A DNA stretch of 64,000 bases from Lolium rigidum (Eukaryota; Streptophyta; Magnoliopsida; Poales; Poaceae). A program made the translations under genes and the position numbers. Each line of letters begins with the position of its first letter. The stretch's first letter is position 1. Positions 1 to 11,715 of this stretch are shown here, one piece after another. Under the pieces are notes generated by a model, which ran no database searches, had not been told where the DNA came from, and worked only from the letters and a program-made list of their open reading frames with translations. The stretch is taken from contig NC_061514.1 in NCBI RefSeq assembly GCF_022539505.1, positions 39,337,769 through 39,401,768 of the forward strand. The letters are read 5' to 3'.

Positions 1-237
1 AACATCAAGAAGAGAACTAACACACATTCATAGATCAAAGGTATAAAACATCTTTATTTCACACCATAATATTACTAGGGTTTCTCCATATCTCCCCAAG
101 AACAAAGGGACTACTGATATATGAAGGGGATCAACATCATGGCAATATGAATATGAAGGTACAATTGCATACAATGTAAATCCTAATAGAGTTCAGATCA
201 CAACCAAGTAGACAAAGGGGATTGGTGATGGAGACGC

Positions 238-310
<73 letters not shown>

Positions 311-751
311 CGATGATGATGATGATCGATGTGTTGCTCTTCAAGATCCTAGCCTCCTCCTCCTCTTCTATGTTGGTGGAGATGGTGATGGAGGCGGCGG
401 CTATGGAGACGGCGACGGCGGCGGAGCAGAAGGGCTTCGCCCCTAGAGCGTGGATGATGAACTGGTGCCTCTCCTTGCCTCCTCCCCTCTTTATATAAGC
501 ACTGGAGGTCGGTTTTGCGAACCGACGGAGCCTGAGGCTGAATATGCCCATCGGGCCTTCACAAATGTTGTTCCGTTTGACGAAACGGACCCAACGGAGC
601 CTGGTATGGCCGGACGATACGGGAGGGGTTTGCCCGTACCGATGGTCGTTAAACTTGGAGATTCTTTCGTATTTTGCTAGCCAATCTTCATCCGGACTCC
701 GATTGAGTTGTTCTTCGGCTTGTTGAACTCGTATGGACGAGGGCTACAACA
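1..751 (+). mobile_element. probable LTR-retrotransposon remnant cut by window edge
   Basis: The stretch has no credible long ORF. It carries a TATA-like tttatataag near 490 and ends in ...ctacaaca at 751. Three bases later comes TGGTATCAGAAC (755-766), which resembles the initiator-Met tRNA primer-binding site used by many Copia-type elements (usual form TGGTATCAGAGC). This suggests the right part of a 5' LTR followed by a PBS. The left end lies outside the window and no partner LTR is visible, so family and completeness are unknown. Confidence 0.35.
238..327. repeat. (GAT/ATG)n trinucleotide microsatellite
   Basis: About 24 nearly perfect tandem copies of TGA/GAT, followed by a short imperfect continuation with two ATCGATG interruptions. 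It opens long poly-Met, poly-His or poly-Asp reading frames on both strands that are artefacts of the repeat. Confidence 0.95.
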
Positions 752-769
752 CTATGGTATCAGAACTCA

Positions 770-1149
770 AATATAAGATGTTGGAAAAATATCATTTTTC
801 CTACACCTTATATGGCCAAGTCTGGTGCCTGTTATTCTCCCATCTTGTACCCTCTTGGTCCCTTTTCCTCCCTTTTTCCATGATCACCAATAACACCTAA
901 ACACATATCAAAGACAAGGGAAACATAATAAAATCCTACTAAAACTACTAAATATGGCAAGCTCGTATGAAAATGAACAAGAACTCATAAGTATGCAAAA
1001 TAGGCATAAGTGTATCTAGCGGAGCATGAAATGAGTGACAATATGAGTAATAGTATACTTAAAAACCTCAGTAAAATAGTGCTAAATTTCGAGCTATCAC
1101 GAAGGTATCCTCGACGCGGAAGACAGCGGATGTCCCATATGCGACGCTC
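770..1149. other. intergenic, no gene seen
   Basis: AT-rich sequence after the PBS-like site. Probably internal sequence of the same decayed retroelement; no ORF or domain is recognisable. Confidence 0.3.
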
Positions 1150-1490
1150 CCCTCGAGAATCCCAGCCATATCATGTTCGGATGCGCTTTCGCTCATCGCT
1201 TATGCACGCTCTCGACGCCCGCAATGGTGTCCAGCCCACGGTCACCGACGCGGTCACCTTATGTGCTTCCTCCTTCCGCTACTATGAGCACGGCCTTGAC
1301 CATGCGCCTCCCCTTCCTTTGGCACCTATGGAAGCACAGAAACAATGTTGTGTTCAACGAGCTCGCTCCCTTGCTCTCTCTACTCCGTAAGAACTGCAGG
1401 GATGACATCGTTCTCTGGCGCACACGTCTGCCAATGGATCACCTCGACGTTGATCTTTGGCTCACCTACCTTGTCCCCGTGATTGTTTAG
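1150..1490 (+). pseudogene. LINE ORF2 C-terminal fragment (degenerate)
   Basis: One frame gives LWHLWKHRNNVVFNE followed by LLRKNCRDDIVLWRTRLP. This is the spacer conserved in grass LINE polyproteins between the zf-RVT zinc-binding region and the end of the protein (compare WKARNARVF...DLxLWxxR in many plant elements). Upstream the frame is broken and no reverse transcriptase motifs remain. It is a short relic, not a host gene. Confidence 0.55.
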
Positions 1491-1637
1491 TTGTTTTTAC
1501 TCCCCACGAAATCACCTCCTTGCGTTGGGTGTGTCTCCCTCCCAAAATCCCATGTACCCATGCCGAAAAAAACTAGATTTCACGAAAAGGTGAACACTCA
1601 TAAAAAAAACTTGTGGCAAAACTCTAGTTTTATTTAT

Positions 1638-1894
1638 GGGATTTGCTAGTTCTTCGCTAGCTAAGAACTAAGTTCGTGCTCAGTCAAGTCCTACGCAGTA
1701 TGATTGGATCGTGATTCGTGCATATAAGGTATAAGTTGGGTTGTAACTGGGGTTTTCGGTTGCAAGTAAAGTTGCAAATCAGAAAAATTATATAGGCCGT
1801 TAGAATTGCTTCGTGATTCGTGCTAATCACCAGTTGAAGCATGAGTTTATTTGATGACATCATTTTACGTATGAACTGAGAAATAGTCACACCC
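1638..1894. mobile_element. Mutator-like MITE, copy 1 of a family
   Basis: A 257-bp non-coding element that begins GGGATTTGCTAG and ends AGTCACACCC. It is flanked by a 9-bp direct repeat with one mismatch (TTTATTTAT at 1629-1637, TTCATTTAT at 1895-1903), as expected for Mutator-superfamily insertions. A related shorter copy lies in the opposite orientation at 60836-61005. Terminal inverted repeats are short and imperfect. Confidence 0.55.
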
Positions 1895-2027
1895 TTCATT
1901 TATATATAAAAATGGAGCCGGGGCAAGCCACTTTTCATCTAAAAAAACACCAGCGGAATACTGCATTGAGATACTAACAGCATTACAAAAGTGAGATTCT
2001 CCTTGGAAAAATCCTCTTGGTTACATT

Positions 2028-4574
2028 TTAGACCATGTGACTAATTTCTGCGACAGAAAATGATGCGTGGCGCTGGCGCCGAATTCCCGGGACAGGAGAC
2101 GACGCATGCCGCATTGACGGCGGCACGACGTCCTGCGACGTGAGGAGCTTCTGCACGACGGCGTCCATGCTGGGCCTCTTGGCGGGGTCGTCGTCCACAC
2201 ACGACACCGCCACCTCCAGCATCATGGCGGCCTGCAAATAGCTGAAGTCGCCGCGGAGCCGCGCGTCCACGAACTCCTCCAGCCAGGCCTCCCGCAGGTC
2301 CCTCACCTCCTCCCTCAGCAGCGCCACGAGCCGCGGAAAGTCCAGGCGCAGCATCTCCTCTCCTGCCGCGCCGTCGTCCACCACCGCCCAGTCGCACACC
2401 CTCTGCCCGCGGAGCAGCTCCAGCAGCACGACGCCGAAGCTGAACACGTCGGCCTTGCCGGTGATGGGGAGGTTCAGCGCCCACTCCGGCGCGATGTAGC
2501 CCCTGGTCCCCTGAACCTTGGACAGCATGCGGCCGCGTTCGTCCCGGCGGCTCAGCAGCTTCGCGAGCCCGAAGTCGGTGATCTTTGGCTCCAAATCGGC
2601 GCCGAGCAGGATGTTCTCCGGCTTCACGTCGCAGTGCACGATCCACTCGAGGCACTCGTGGTGGAGGTACGCCAGCCCCTTGGCGACGCCCACCGCGATC
2701 CCGAACCTGGACTGCCATCCCAGCGCGACGGTGCTGTCCTCGCCGTCGAGGAAGAGGGCCCTGTCGAGCGAGCCGTTCTCGACGTGCTCGGAGACGAGGA
2801 GCCGGTGCGAGTCCTCGGAGCAGAAGCCCCAAACCCTTACCAGGTTCATGTGGTTGATCCGCCCAATGACGCTGAGGTCCGAACGGAACACCTCGTCGGC
2901 CTGCGTCACCGCCTCCAGCCTTGTTACAGTGACACTCCTGCCATCGCCCAGCACGCCCTTGTACACTGCCCCCGACGCGCTCCGAGCGACCTCGTCGCTG
3001 AACTGGCACGTCGCGCTCGACAGCTCGTCGTACGTGAACCTCCTGAAGTGGCTGAGCACCAGGCTGTACCCTTCGTCGCGGATCTGCCGCGCCGCCGGGT
3101 CGGCCCGGAACACGAACAGATACCCGACGGCGATGAAGATGACCTCCATGACGAACAGCCCGGCCAGGAAGGAGTAGAAGTAGACGAAGTTGATCTTGCC
3201 GCCTACGGCTCTCCGCAGGTAATTGGCCGCGCTGGTGTTGGCTCTGACCTCGCGCACGGTGCACGCGTGGCCGCCGAGGCGCAGAACGGAGGGGTCGAAC
3301 TTCTTCTCGAGGCGGCGGGGCACCTTGAGGTAGATGACCTGCCTGAAGTCGGAGATGCGGCCGCTGAAGAGCGCGATCTTGGGGTAGCACTGCCCGACGC
3401 CCTTCTTGTAGCCGAAGGCCTCGCAGTTGCAGTCGTCGAGGCAGATCTGGCGGCACGTGTGGTAGGTCAGCCCCTCGGTGTAGTTAAAATCGAAGCCCCA
3501 GAAGTCTGCGACCGGCATGGGCGCGAAGTCCACGTCCTCGCCGCAACTGACATCGAACTCCCGCCGGCAGCCTTTGCTCCAGTCGCTGCCGTTGGCCACC
3601 ACGAACCCCTCGGGGCAGGAGCACACCGGCGCGCCGCCCAGCTCGTACGTGCACAGCCCGTAGCGGCCGCAGATGCCGTGGATGTCGCACGGGCGCGACA
3701 TGGCCACCCACGTGACCTGCCACGTCCCGGCGCCGGAGCCGTCGAGGCTGTAGACGCGGAGGTTGCCGTCGTAGTCGAGCGTGAGGCGCCGCATGACGAC
3801 GGCGGGGTCGCCCAGGTCGGAGGCGTTGAACTGGAGGTTGTCGCTGGCGGTGAATCGGCCGGCGGCGTCGAGGCTGCCGTAGCGGCTGCTGTTGTAGGCG
3901 GTGCGGAGGTTGACCCACCACTTGTTGAAGGGGTCCGGCCAGTAGTTGCTGCTGATCTCCGGGCCCTCGTACATGAGGTTGAGGATGTTGTTGCTGTCGA
4001 AGTAGAAGTTGTAGAAGCCCGAGGACGGCAGGCCCCTCGCCGACGCCGACACGAGGCGCCGGTACCGCGTGATGGGCTGGCCCGGGAGGAGCGTGTCGGT
4101 TGGCCAGTCGAAGCTCTGCCACAGCGCGCGCCCGGACGCGTCGGACACGACGAGGTTGCCGGTGTCGAGCAGCTCGGCGCGGTCGGCCTTGGTGGCGGTG
4201 GTGTTGGTGCTCCACACGACGCGGCCGTCGAAGTCCTCCAGCGCCAGGCCGGACCCGTCCTTCCGGAGCTCGAAGCGGGAGCCCCGGCCGTTCACCGGGG
4301 CGTCGCGGTTGGCCGTCCAGGCCACGGTGGCGTCGGCCGCCGCCGTGATCCAGATGGCGAACGTGTAGGTGTTGGTGGCCACCTCGCGGAACCCGCACGC
4401 GAAGTTACCGCTCCGTGACACCAGGACGTGTCCGGCGTCCTCCACGGCGAAGGAGTCGCCGCGCCACATGACGCTCCGGTGCTCGCCGTCCGAGAGAGCG
4501 GCCCATGGCAATGTTGTGAGTACGAAGAAGGCCGTGGCGAGCACTAGCAGGACACGGGGCGCCGTCATCGTCAT
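2028..4574 (-). CDS. G-type lectin S-receptor-like kinase (ZmPK1-like), degenerate ATP site
   Basis: An intronless 848-aa membrane receptor of the S-domain RLK family. In order: signal peptide (about 1-28); B-lectin domain (about 35-165) with ELLDTGNLV and [17 protein letters not shown]-locus glycoprotein region; EGF-like [16 protein letters not shown]/apple domain with [16 protein letters not shown]; one transmembrane segment (about 461-487); cytoplasmic kinase domain. The catalytic loop HCDVKPEN (Asp649), DFG (Asp667) and APE (695-697) are intact. The Gly-rich loop reads ARSASG (530-535), the VAVK lysine is Thr551 and the helix-C Glu position appears to be Asp566. It is therefore probably a pseudokinase or strongly altered kinase. 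The first Met is kept because the signal peptide follows directly. Ligand and partners are unknown. No operon-like context; a MITE lies 5' of it. Confidence 0.9.
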   Translation of the reverse strand: MTMTAPRVLLVLATAFFVLTTLPWAALSDGEHRSVMWRGDSFAVEDAGHVLVSRSGNFACGFREVATNTYTFAIWITAAADATVAWTANRDAPVNGRGSRFELRKDGSGLALEDFDGRVVWSTNTTATKADRAELLDTGNLVVSDASGRALWQSFDWPTDTLLPGQPITRYRRLVSASARGLPSSGFYNFYFDSNNILNLMYEGPEISSNYWPDPFNKWWVNLRTAYNSSRYGSLDAAGRFTASDNLQFNASDLGDPAVVMRRLTLDYDGNLRVYSLDGSGAGTWQVTWVAMSRPCDIHGICGRYGLCTYELGGAPVCSCPEGFVVANGSDWSKGCRREFDVSCGEDVDFAPMPVADFWGFDFNYTEGLTYHTCRQICLDDCNCEAFGYKKGVGQCYPKIALFSGRISDFRQVIYLKVPRRLEKKFDPSVLRLGGHACTVREVRANTSAANYLRRAVGGKINFVYFYSFLAGLFVMEVIFIAVGYLFVFRADPAARQIRDEGYSLVLSHFRRFTYDELSSATCQFSDEVARSASGAVYKGVLGDGRSVTVTRLEAVTQADEVFRSDLSVIGRINHMNLVRVWGFCSEDSHRLLVSEHVENGSLDRALFLDGEDSTVALGWQSRFGIAVGVAKGLAYLHHECLEWIVHCDVKPENILLGADLEPKITDFGLAKLLSRRDERGRMLSKVQGTRGYIAPEWALNLPITGKADVFSFGVVLLELLRGQRVCDWAVVDDGAAGEEMLRLDFPRLVALLREEVRDLREAWLEEFVDARLRGDFSYLQAAMMLEVAVSCVDDDPAKRPSMDAVVQKLLTSQDVVPPSMRHASSPVPGIRRQRHASFSVAEISHMV

Positions 4575-4731
4575 CGTGCTACCGCGAGCGTTGGTGTTTG
4601 CTTCTCCACGGCGAATTAATGGAGATGATTGCGTACGGGCAACTTGCCAAGAATGAAAACGAAGCTAGACAAGAGAGGCGTCTGCTGCAGCGAGTAACAA
4701 GTTGGGTTGTCTTCATCATGGGTATTTTGAC

Positions 4732-5119
4732 GGAAGCAAATTTGGTGCACATGAGCACCAGTGCTCTCAGTTTTTAAAATATTTAAAAACTGTATTTCTA
4801 CGTTTCAAAAAATCATCACATTTATTCCATGAATACATACACATGTTCTGAATATTCATGCAAAGTTTCGGTAGAAATTACATTGTATTTTGAGCTACAG
4901 GAAAAAAACAAATTTGTGGCTACGTATAGACGTATATATTTGTCAGAAATTTGTCTTTTTTGTATATCTTAAAATATAATATATTTTTCTCCAAATTTTT
5001 TACCGTACCTTCAGAATGTTTGTATGTGGTAGGTATTTAATTTCATATTTTTTAAAGTCTAAAAAGTATGATTTTTTGAAATCAGGAGCACTGATGCTCA
5101 TGTGCCAAATACACTTTTC
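4732..5119. mobile_element. Mutator-like MITE (copy A of a second family)
   Basis: A 388-bp AT-rich element with imperfect terminal inverted repeats of about 35 bp: left TTTGGTGCACATGAGCACC, right end GATGCTCATGTGCCAAAT. It is flanked by perfect 10-bp direct repeats GTATTTTGAC at 4722-4731 and 5120-5129. The interior and ends match 60310-60700 along almost the whole length, in the same orientation. Non-coding; mobilised only by a transposase in trans, if at all. Confidence 0.85.
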
Positions 5120-5129
5120 GTATTTTGAC

Positions 5130-5524
5130 CTTCTTATATGGGAGCACGCACGTCCGCAGGTGTGATCGTTGACAGTTGCATTTCGATTTTTAGTATCCAG
5201 ACGTTGATTCTGTGTCTTTGGGTGAGCATGGTCAGGCTGAAGCGACTACAGTCATGTTCCGCTGGTCAAGGCATTTTCAGACTGAAGTGAAGTATTTACG
5301 TTCATTTCATAGCCGCCTCCCCATGTGCTGAGTTTTGTGCATGGACTGCCAAGGTTTCTCAGGTTCTCAACATCAGAGTGGAATTAGAAGCATTCCTTTG
5401 CAGAAGCAGACACACTTGACCGGGTTGAAAGTCAAAGGCTCAAGCGGTAAACATCAAACAACAGGACCATGAAATTAGGCCAGTTCGTTGTGTTAGTACT
5501 TGGTTTAACAATAATTTTCTCTTT
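5130..5524. other. intergenic, nothing recognised
   Basis: Spacer between the MITE and a retroelement tail. No ORF, RNA gene or repeat structure could be supported. Confidence 0.4.
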
Positions 5525-5530
5525 AACATA

Positions 5531-5920
5531 CACCAGTTTTTTTTTTTAAATAACAACAGGAGAACTGTTATATTCATCACAACAGAGGAGAAGGTCAAGA
5601 CGACCGGTTGACCCAGTTTATGAGGAAAACCGAGCCCAAAAACCGTACAGAATGACCCCATTTTGAGGAAAAAAGGGTCGAAAAACCGCACAAACAACAG
5701 AGCCTCGTCGCCCACACGACACAAAGCCACCATTGCACAAAACAAACACATCCGTGCCCAGAGCCGCCACTCCGGCTTTCCCCTGCTCGGTTTCGAGCCG
5801 CAACGCCGCACGGACTAGACGCCTCGTAGCCCAGGCTACACTAGACGACCATCCGCAGACCACGAACGCCTGTAGTTGCAAGGCCGTTCGAGGCCACCAC
5901 CTCGACGCACCAGTTGCAAA
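5531..5920 (-). mobile_element. 5'-truncated retroelement tail (LINE-like) with poly(A)
   Basis: On the minus strand the sequence ends in ATAACAGTTCTCCTGTTG followed by a poly(A) run (poly-T on the plus strand at 5531-5541). This is a 3'-end style I associate with grass non-LTR elements. Possible target-site repeats are ATACACCAG just left of the poly-T and ATACACTAG at about 5921-5929. The minus-strand frames are not recognisable proteins. Located in the 3' flank of CSN5. Confidence 0.4.
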
Positions 5921-6360
5921 ATACACTAGTAAGATACCAGTGGGTATATAATCAATTCCACAATTTAGCCCTCAGAATCGATAGTGATGTATTTCGAAGA
6001 ACTGAGACAAAACAGAATGGTTCTCAGTCAAACAAAAGAAGAGCCTCCAAACATCACAGCTAAATGCTCATGATTGAAAAGGTCACTAATGCAGTCTTAG
6101 ATTATAAGACTAATTTGGAACGCACTGGGGCGAGTAGAAAAGGCCATCAACATCTGCAAATCTAGACACATAGTTGATCCCAGTAAGTCACAGAACCTCT
6201 TAGTGGCTGCACAAGATGCTAAAGGCAGCTCATAATTACACATCAGTTCAGTTTCGACAAAAGGAACCCAGACTAAGCAGTTTGAATCAGATAACTTTGC
6301 TGGGCACGATTTCAACTAATAAAACGACTTGCTAACATGTAAAGTATTTCAGTGGAACTC

Positions 6361-9300
6361 TCATGCTTCAACCATAGGCTCAGGCACAGGTGACTCTGGA
6401 GCACTTGTGTCTGCACTTGTGCTTGCCTTGTTTTTGCTTGACGGGTGCACAGAGTTGAAGAGGATGTCCTTGATCACCTGTAACCATCATGTACAAATTT
6501 GGGGCAGGATTAGAAAACTTTACCAGCAGAATCAAAACACGCAAGGATTTCAGACATGGATTATTAAGACTTATATACCTGTGACATGAGACCATGAACC
6601 TGTTCAGCAGTAATTTTGGAGCTATCCCGGGTCACCTTAGCCAGCGGAGACTCCTCTTGCTAAATCCAAGAAAGAAACATAAGAAAGCACGTTCAGTTTA
6701 CACAACAACGAAAAATGCTTTTAAAAAAGAGCGCTGAACAAAAACAAAAACAAAACTGACAAACTGGCCAATAACAAGATTGCATAGCCATAAGAACTTA
6801 TCATGTTCATGAATTAAACAGAGCTATGTTAAAAGGTCCAACATTGGGACAAAACTAGGAGTATTAATAAAATTAACAATGTAAGTGGGTAATAATCATG
6901 GTGTTAAAGATACATATTTACAAACTATAATAACAAAGCAAATTAGATTCACATAACTGTTCCAGTTCAATCAGATATGCACTCAAGCTCAAGAACCCTC
7001 TAATCAAGTAATGGACCAAACACAGTTTCACAACTATTAAGATATGACAGCATGGAGCCAAAGTATCTCACAACTATAAGATATGACAGCACGGAGCCAG
7101 AGTATCAAACCCATCAGCATTTCCTAGGGGATCGACAACCATCAGAACTTCACATCTCCTTTATCCTCACAAGTTCTTCTACAGCACAATTAATCATAAC
7201 TTCTTTTTAAAGCACACCTACACAACTGTGCTTCATGTCTACTATACTACTATACTACAGTTTCACAACTACATATTTACAAACTATAATAACAAAGCAA
7301 ACTAGACCCACATAACTGTTGCAGTTCAATCAGATCTTGTACAGCTCAGATCTTGTAAAGCTCATAATTTTATCCTCACAAGTTCTTCTACAGCAAAATT
7401 AATCATAACTTCTGTTTTTCAAGCACACCTACACAACTGTGCTTCATGTCTACTATACTACTATTTCACAACTGCATATTTACAAACTATAATAACAAAG
7501 CAAACTAGATCCACACAACTGTTCCAGTTCAACCAGATCCTGTACAGCTCATAATTTTATGCGCTCAAGTTTAAGAACCCTCTAAATCAAGTAATGGACC
7601 AAACACAGTTTCACAACTATATGACAACATGGAACCAAAGTATCAAACCAAGCAATCAGCCGTTCCTACGGGATCGACAACCATCAGAAGTTCACATCTC
7701 CTTTATCCTAACAAGTTCTTCTAGAGCGTTTTTCAAGAACACCAACACAACTGTTCTTCATTGTCTACTATACTATATGTGCTCCTGGTTCCGAATTTTA
7801 AATAAACAAATAACGGAAACCAGATTTATAGTTTACTATAACATGCAGATGAAGAACACATGAGAAAGTTACTAATGCATCATGTCACAACTTACACACA
7901 AAACCCAATGCTAGTGCCTCGTAATTAACTTGATTGAATTTATTCTGAATGGTAGTTTGGCAATTATTCATACACATTCCAGGCATAAAGGGTAAGGACC
8001 ATCCACTTATTATTGATGGTGACAAAGAATAGCAAAATGATACAAGTAATCACTAAATAAGAATATACTATTCTGGCAAATAAAAAATGCAGAGAACTGA
8101 ATCAATTACAAGCAAAATAAGACGTGCGATACTTAATCAGAATGGTACCGATCTTCACAAGGGAAAAAATTAACAATGGCGTCAACTAACAGTAACTAAG
8201 TTTAGAGGCCATGAATACAGAGACTGACCTCTTTCTTTCGTTGTGATGGCATAAGTACGCCAAAGCGACTGTGTGCCAGTTGACCTTCAGCTTGCTCTAG
8301 TTTATCAGCTGTGTTGCACAAAATTATCTCTCAATATATTGTAAGATGAAACTAGATACAAAAACATGACATCCTACACATCTTCATAGAAGGAAAAGCC
8401 TACCTAAATCAAAGATTTGTCCAGCAACATAATCCCTGTTGCCCAGAAGTGGAGATGAGGACAATGTGTTGACCCAGTACTTGTTCCAGAGTAGATCAAG
8501 GAGGTGAGAGTCCAGGGATGACTTGAAATAAGTTATATCCAAGGAATAGTACTGTATGGACGACAAAAATACAGTTAGAAGAGAACTAAACTACACATCT
8601 CTGCAAAATAAAAAATTGACAATTAGTCCAGTTACCTGTTTGCAGTGAACACCAAAATCTTCTATCTTGTTGAGTGGTATCGTCTGATACTCGGACACTG
8701 CCTCATCCGGTGGCTTGTAGTCTTTTGGGTACGTCCTGAAAGCTCCAATTTCCACTTTACCAGCAGAAACAGTCCTTGTAGGGTCAATCACAACAGCCAA
8801 GAATGGCTCTGTGTACTGCTGATTAAGCATCTGAGTTGAAACATCAATGCCTGACAGCCAACATCCATAACCAGGGTGCGAGTGATACCAGCCAACCACA
8901 TTCTCCAACCTTCCAGCCTAACCAAATGAAGAATATACACAAGTAAGATTTACTGTTTATTTAGCATTAACACAGCTGCACGTGAATATTTCATCACAAC
9001 ATAGCTCAGTCGCAGTATATATTCACTAAATGGTCATTCATCAATGTAACATCTATGTAAATGCATATTTCCCGAAACAGATTCAACAAGAACAAATGCA
9101 CAATCATGTATGTGTATCGTATACAAGCTCTCAACAGTAAGTGCATAAACCAGAGATTGACTACAGAGGATGCTATAGATAAATTCGATGGTGAGAGGCA
9201 ACAGGGAACCATTGAACACAGTTAAATTCCACACCAAAAGCAATGGCGCCAGTAAGTAACTATCTATTAAAAAACACTAGTACAATAATTAGAAAAAAGT

Positions 9301-10229
9301 AGCCATGTTTTCAACTAAATCTGTATCAGATTATTACCCTTTAAGTTGACAGCCTCTTAAGGATCACTACACATCTGAGAGACAATATCAGTTCTCAGTA
9401 TGTTATACTGACACTTGAGAGCCACAAACTAAGTCAAGTTATCAAATTTTACATAGACTGGACAAATTAGCTGCACTGCCAATAATCGACCCCAAAACTT
9501 CACACACGAAACAACACAATTGCAACTAAATAGCACAAGCTATAACAGAAACACATACAAGTTTAATAACTATGAAGATAACACAATCAAAAGGGGTTAC
9601 TTTTGGCCACTTTTAACTGCAGGTGCGCATCAAATTGGGAGCACTGCCAACAATCCAACCAAAACTTTACAGCACAATCGCAACTAAATAGCAGGAGCTA
9701 CAACAATTTTCATGCGGTAAACTATATATAGTCAGTCTATTGGGCAGCAACATTGCAATCTGACCAGATCGAGAGCCCCAAAATAAATAAATAAACAGTG
9801 GTGGCGGAGCGAAGCGAGGGAGAGCCATAATACCTGCTTGTTGATGGTGGAGTACTCGACCATGTACTCGTAGGCGTCTGCCTGCGCGTTGACCCTGGTC
9901 TCGGTGCCCTCGACGGGGAGCGCGAAGGCGTCCATGACGATGATGGAGTCGCCGTCGAACTTGCCCTGCATGAGGCCCATGATCTCGATGGTGCCGCCGG
10001 AGCGGGCGTGGACGACCATCTTGAGGAGCGCGAGGGCCGAGATCCTGGCGCGGCGGAAGTGGTGCGGGTCCGTGGCCCAGGGCTTCTCCTGGTGGGCCCG
10101 CGCGTTGGCCTTCTCGTCGTAGCGGTAGATCTCGTCCTGCGCGTCCGGGTCCGCCGGGATGTTGTTCTCCAGCTCCCACGTCTGCCGCGCCAGCGCCGCC
10201 GACGAGGAGGACGAGGACGAGGGCTCCAT
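6361..10229 (-). CDS. CSN5: COP9 signalosome complex subunit 5 (six exons)
   Basis: Catalytic subunit of the COP9 signalosome, the JAMM metalloprotease that removes NEDD8/RUB from cullins and so regulates SCF ligases in the nucleus and cytoplasm. Exons on the minus strand: 9834-10229, 8636-8917, 8404-8551, 8229-8308, 6579-6659 and 6361-6477. All join at GT-AG sites with matching phase, giving 367 aa. The JAMM site is complete: Glu82 in IEIMGLMQG, then [14 protein letters not shown] with His144, His146, Ser154 and Asp157. Exon 2 continues with [20 protein letters not shown]. Start Met is the first in [16 protein letters not shown] with no upstream in-frame alternative of quality. The C-terminus [15 protein letters not shown] plus a Ser/Thr-rich tail fits plant CSN5. 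The gene appears intact and functional. Confidence 0.96.
6912..7780. repeat. imperfect long tandem repeat in CSN5 intron 4
   Basis: Three diverged copies of a block starting CATATTTACAAACTATAATA occur at about 6913, 7272 and 7475. They are interleaved with repeated ACAAGTTCTTCTACAGCA and CTTCATGTCTACTATACTA segments. The repeats account for much of the 1,569-bp intron (6660-8228). Confidence 0.75.
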
Positions 10230-10441
10230 CGCGGCGGGGGTGCGGGCGTCGCTGACGACGGCAGGCAGGCAGGCAAAACCCTAGCAGCGGAGGAGGAAGA
10301 GGAACAGGAGGGGTTTGGTTTGGGTCTCGCTCGGCTTCTGAATCTGTGGAGGTCGTCGCCAGGCGGGTATTTATTGGGCTGGATCCTCGGTGGGCTTTAC
10401 GTTTCCAACTCCACTACCTGGTGGACCTGGGCTTTACGGGC

Positions 10442-11116
10442 AAAACCTATACACCGACCAGGTCGGTGGCTACCGGCCACCGCACACCCCTGGTCGGGTA
10501 TGGGCCAGGACCATTTGGGTCTGTTTAGCCTGTGCAGTTCGTTTTTGCTTTTTCTTTTTTCTTTTCTGGTGTCTTTTTTCTGTTTTCTTTTTCTTTTTTC
10601 TCTTTTCGGTTTTGTTTATATTTTTTCAGATTCGAAAATTTTAATTTTAAAAATTGCTCAAATTGAGAAAATGTTTAAATTAAAAAATGTTCAAATTTGA
10701 AAATCTTTCAAATCTGAAAAACGTTCAAATTTGAAAACCGTTCAAATATGAAATTTGTTCAAATTCAAAAATTGTTTAAAATTTTAAAATGTTCAAGTTT
10801 AAAATTTGTTCAAATTTAAAAAATGTTCAAATGTAAAACTGTTCAAATTGTTCAAATTTAAAATTTGTTCAGTTTTGAAAATGTTCAAATTTTACGGAAT
10901 ATTCTATCTCAAAAAAATAATTTTGTGTTTCCAAAAAATTTGTTAGATTTTAAAAACGGAAATATAAACAGAAAAGATAAAACATAAAAAAGGAAAGAAA
11001 AAGGAAAAAAAAAAAGCTTACCTGTTGGGATGGGCCATGGCCCACTGAACCGCCCCGAGTTGCGGGGGTGTGCGGTGCGTTGCACCGACCGACCAGGTCG
11101 GTGTATAGCACGTCCC
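10442..11116. mobile_element. non-autonomous Mutator-like foldback element
   Basis: A 675-bp element with long imperfect terminal inverted repeats built around CTATACACCGACCAGGTCGG (left about 10447, right reverse-complement about 11107). It is flanked by perfect 11-bp direct repeats GCTTTACGGGC at 10431-10441 and 11117-11127. The interior is a pyrimidine-rich tract followed by many TTCAAATTTGAAAA-type units. It sits just upstream of CSN5. A partial relative lies at 39005-39311. Confidence 0.8.
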
Positions 11117-11253
11117 GCTTTACGGGCCGTGTCTCGACCGTTTTTATCTCTCCTTATGATTGGGAATCCCTATTCCCTGCCCATTAGCGTGCGTCGTATT
11201 AACGCACGCAGAAAAAAGATGAGTATTCCAAGGCCCATTTAGTTGGTTGTTTT

Positions 11254-11715
11254 GAATCGAGCTGTGGGAAACGAGAGATGGTCTGCGATGTTCCCGTTTG
11301 CTGCAGTAATTAACGAGGAACACTCCCGCTCCGATCACAGACCAATAGTGATCGACACTGAGTATCATGTGGGCATGTGCACGTCTAGAAGATCCGCACG
11401 GCAATTCGAAGCGAGATGGTTGAAAGAAGAAACAGTTGAGGAGATAGTGAAAACGTCTTGGCTGAAAGCCAAAGCAAGGGCTCTGTATGGGGTCATGGAA
11501 TGCACGGCTGAAGTCCATAAGGACCTACATACTTGGGATAAAAATATTCTGAAGGGGCCCAAAAATAGGATTCGGAAATTCCAAAAGGAGTTAGAAGAAT
11601 TACGGAAGGGGCCTATATCAATTGAATCAATTGTGCGCCAGAAGGAATTGCAAGTGGTGATCGAAAATCTACTTGATCAAGAGGAGATTGCATGGCTACA
11701 GAGGGGAAGAGCGAT
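11254..11715 (+). pseudogene. LINE ORF2 N-terminal part: endonuclease end and linker
   Basis: The frame opens with EEHSRSDHRPIVID, the SDH motif that closes apurinic-type LINE endonuclease domains. It continues through a charged linker to RQKELQVVIENLLDQEEIAW. About 11705-11725 the reading frame shifts into that of the reverse transcriptase; the next conserved GDRNTSFFHH is in the other frame. It is a broken ORF2, not a separate gene. Confidence 0.8.

Noticed and set aside
198..551. ORFs with poly-His, poly-Met or poly-Asp runs
   Set aside because: They are created by the GAT/ATG microsatellite read in different frames; no conserved sequence outside the repeat.
2634..4418. 594-aa ORF antisense to the receptor kinase
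   Set aside because: GC-rich shadow of the conserved minus-strand gene; composition follows the codon bias of the true frame.
10008..10700. 230-aa plus-strand ORF over CSN5 exon 1
   Set aside because: Antisense of the first CSN5 exon running into the pyrimidine-rich tract of a MITE.
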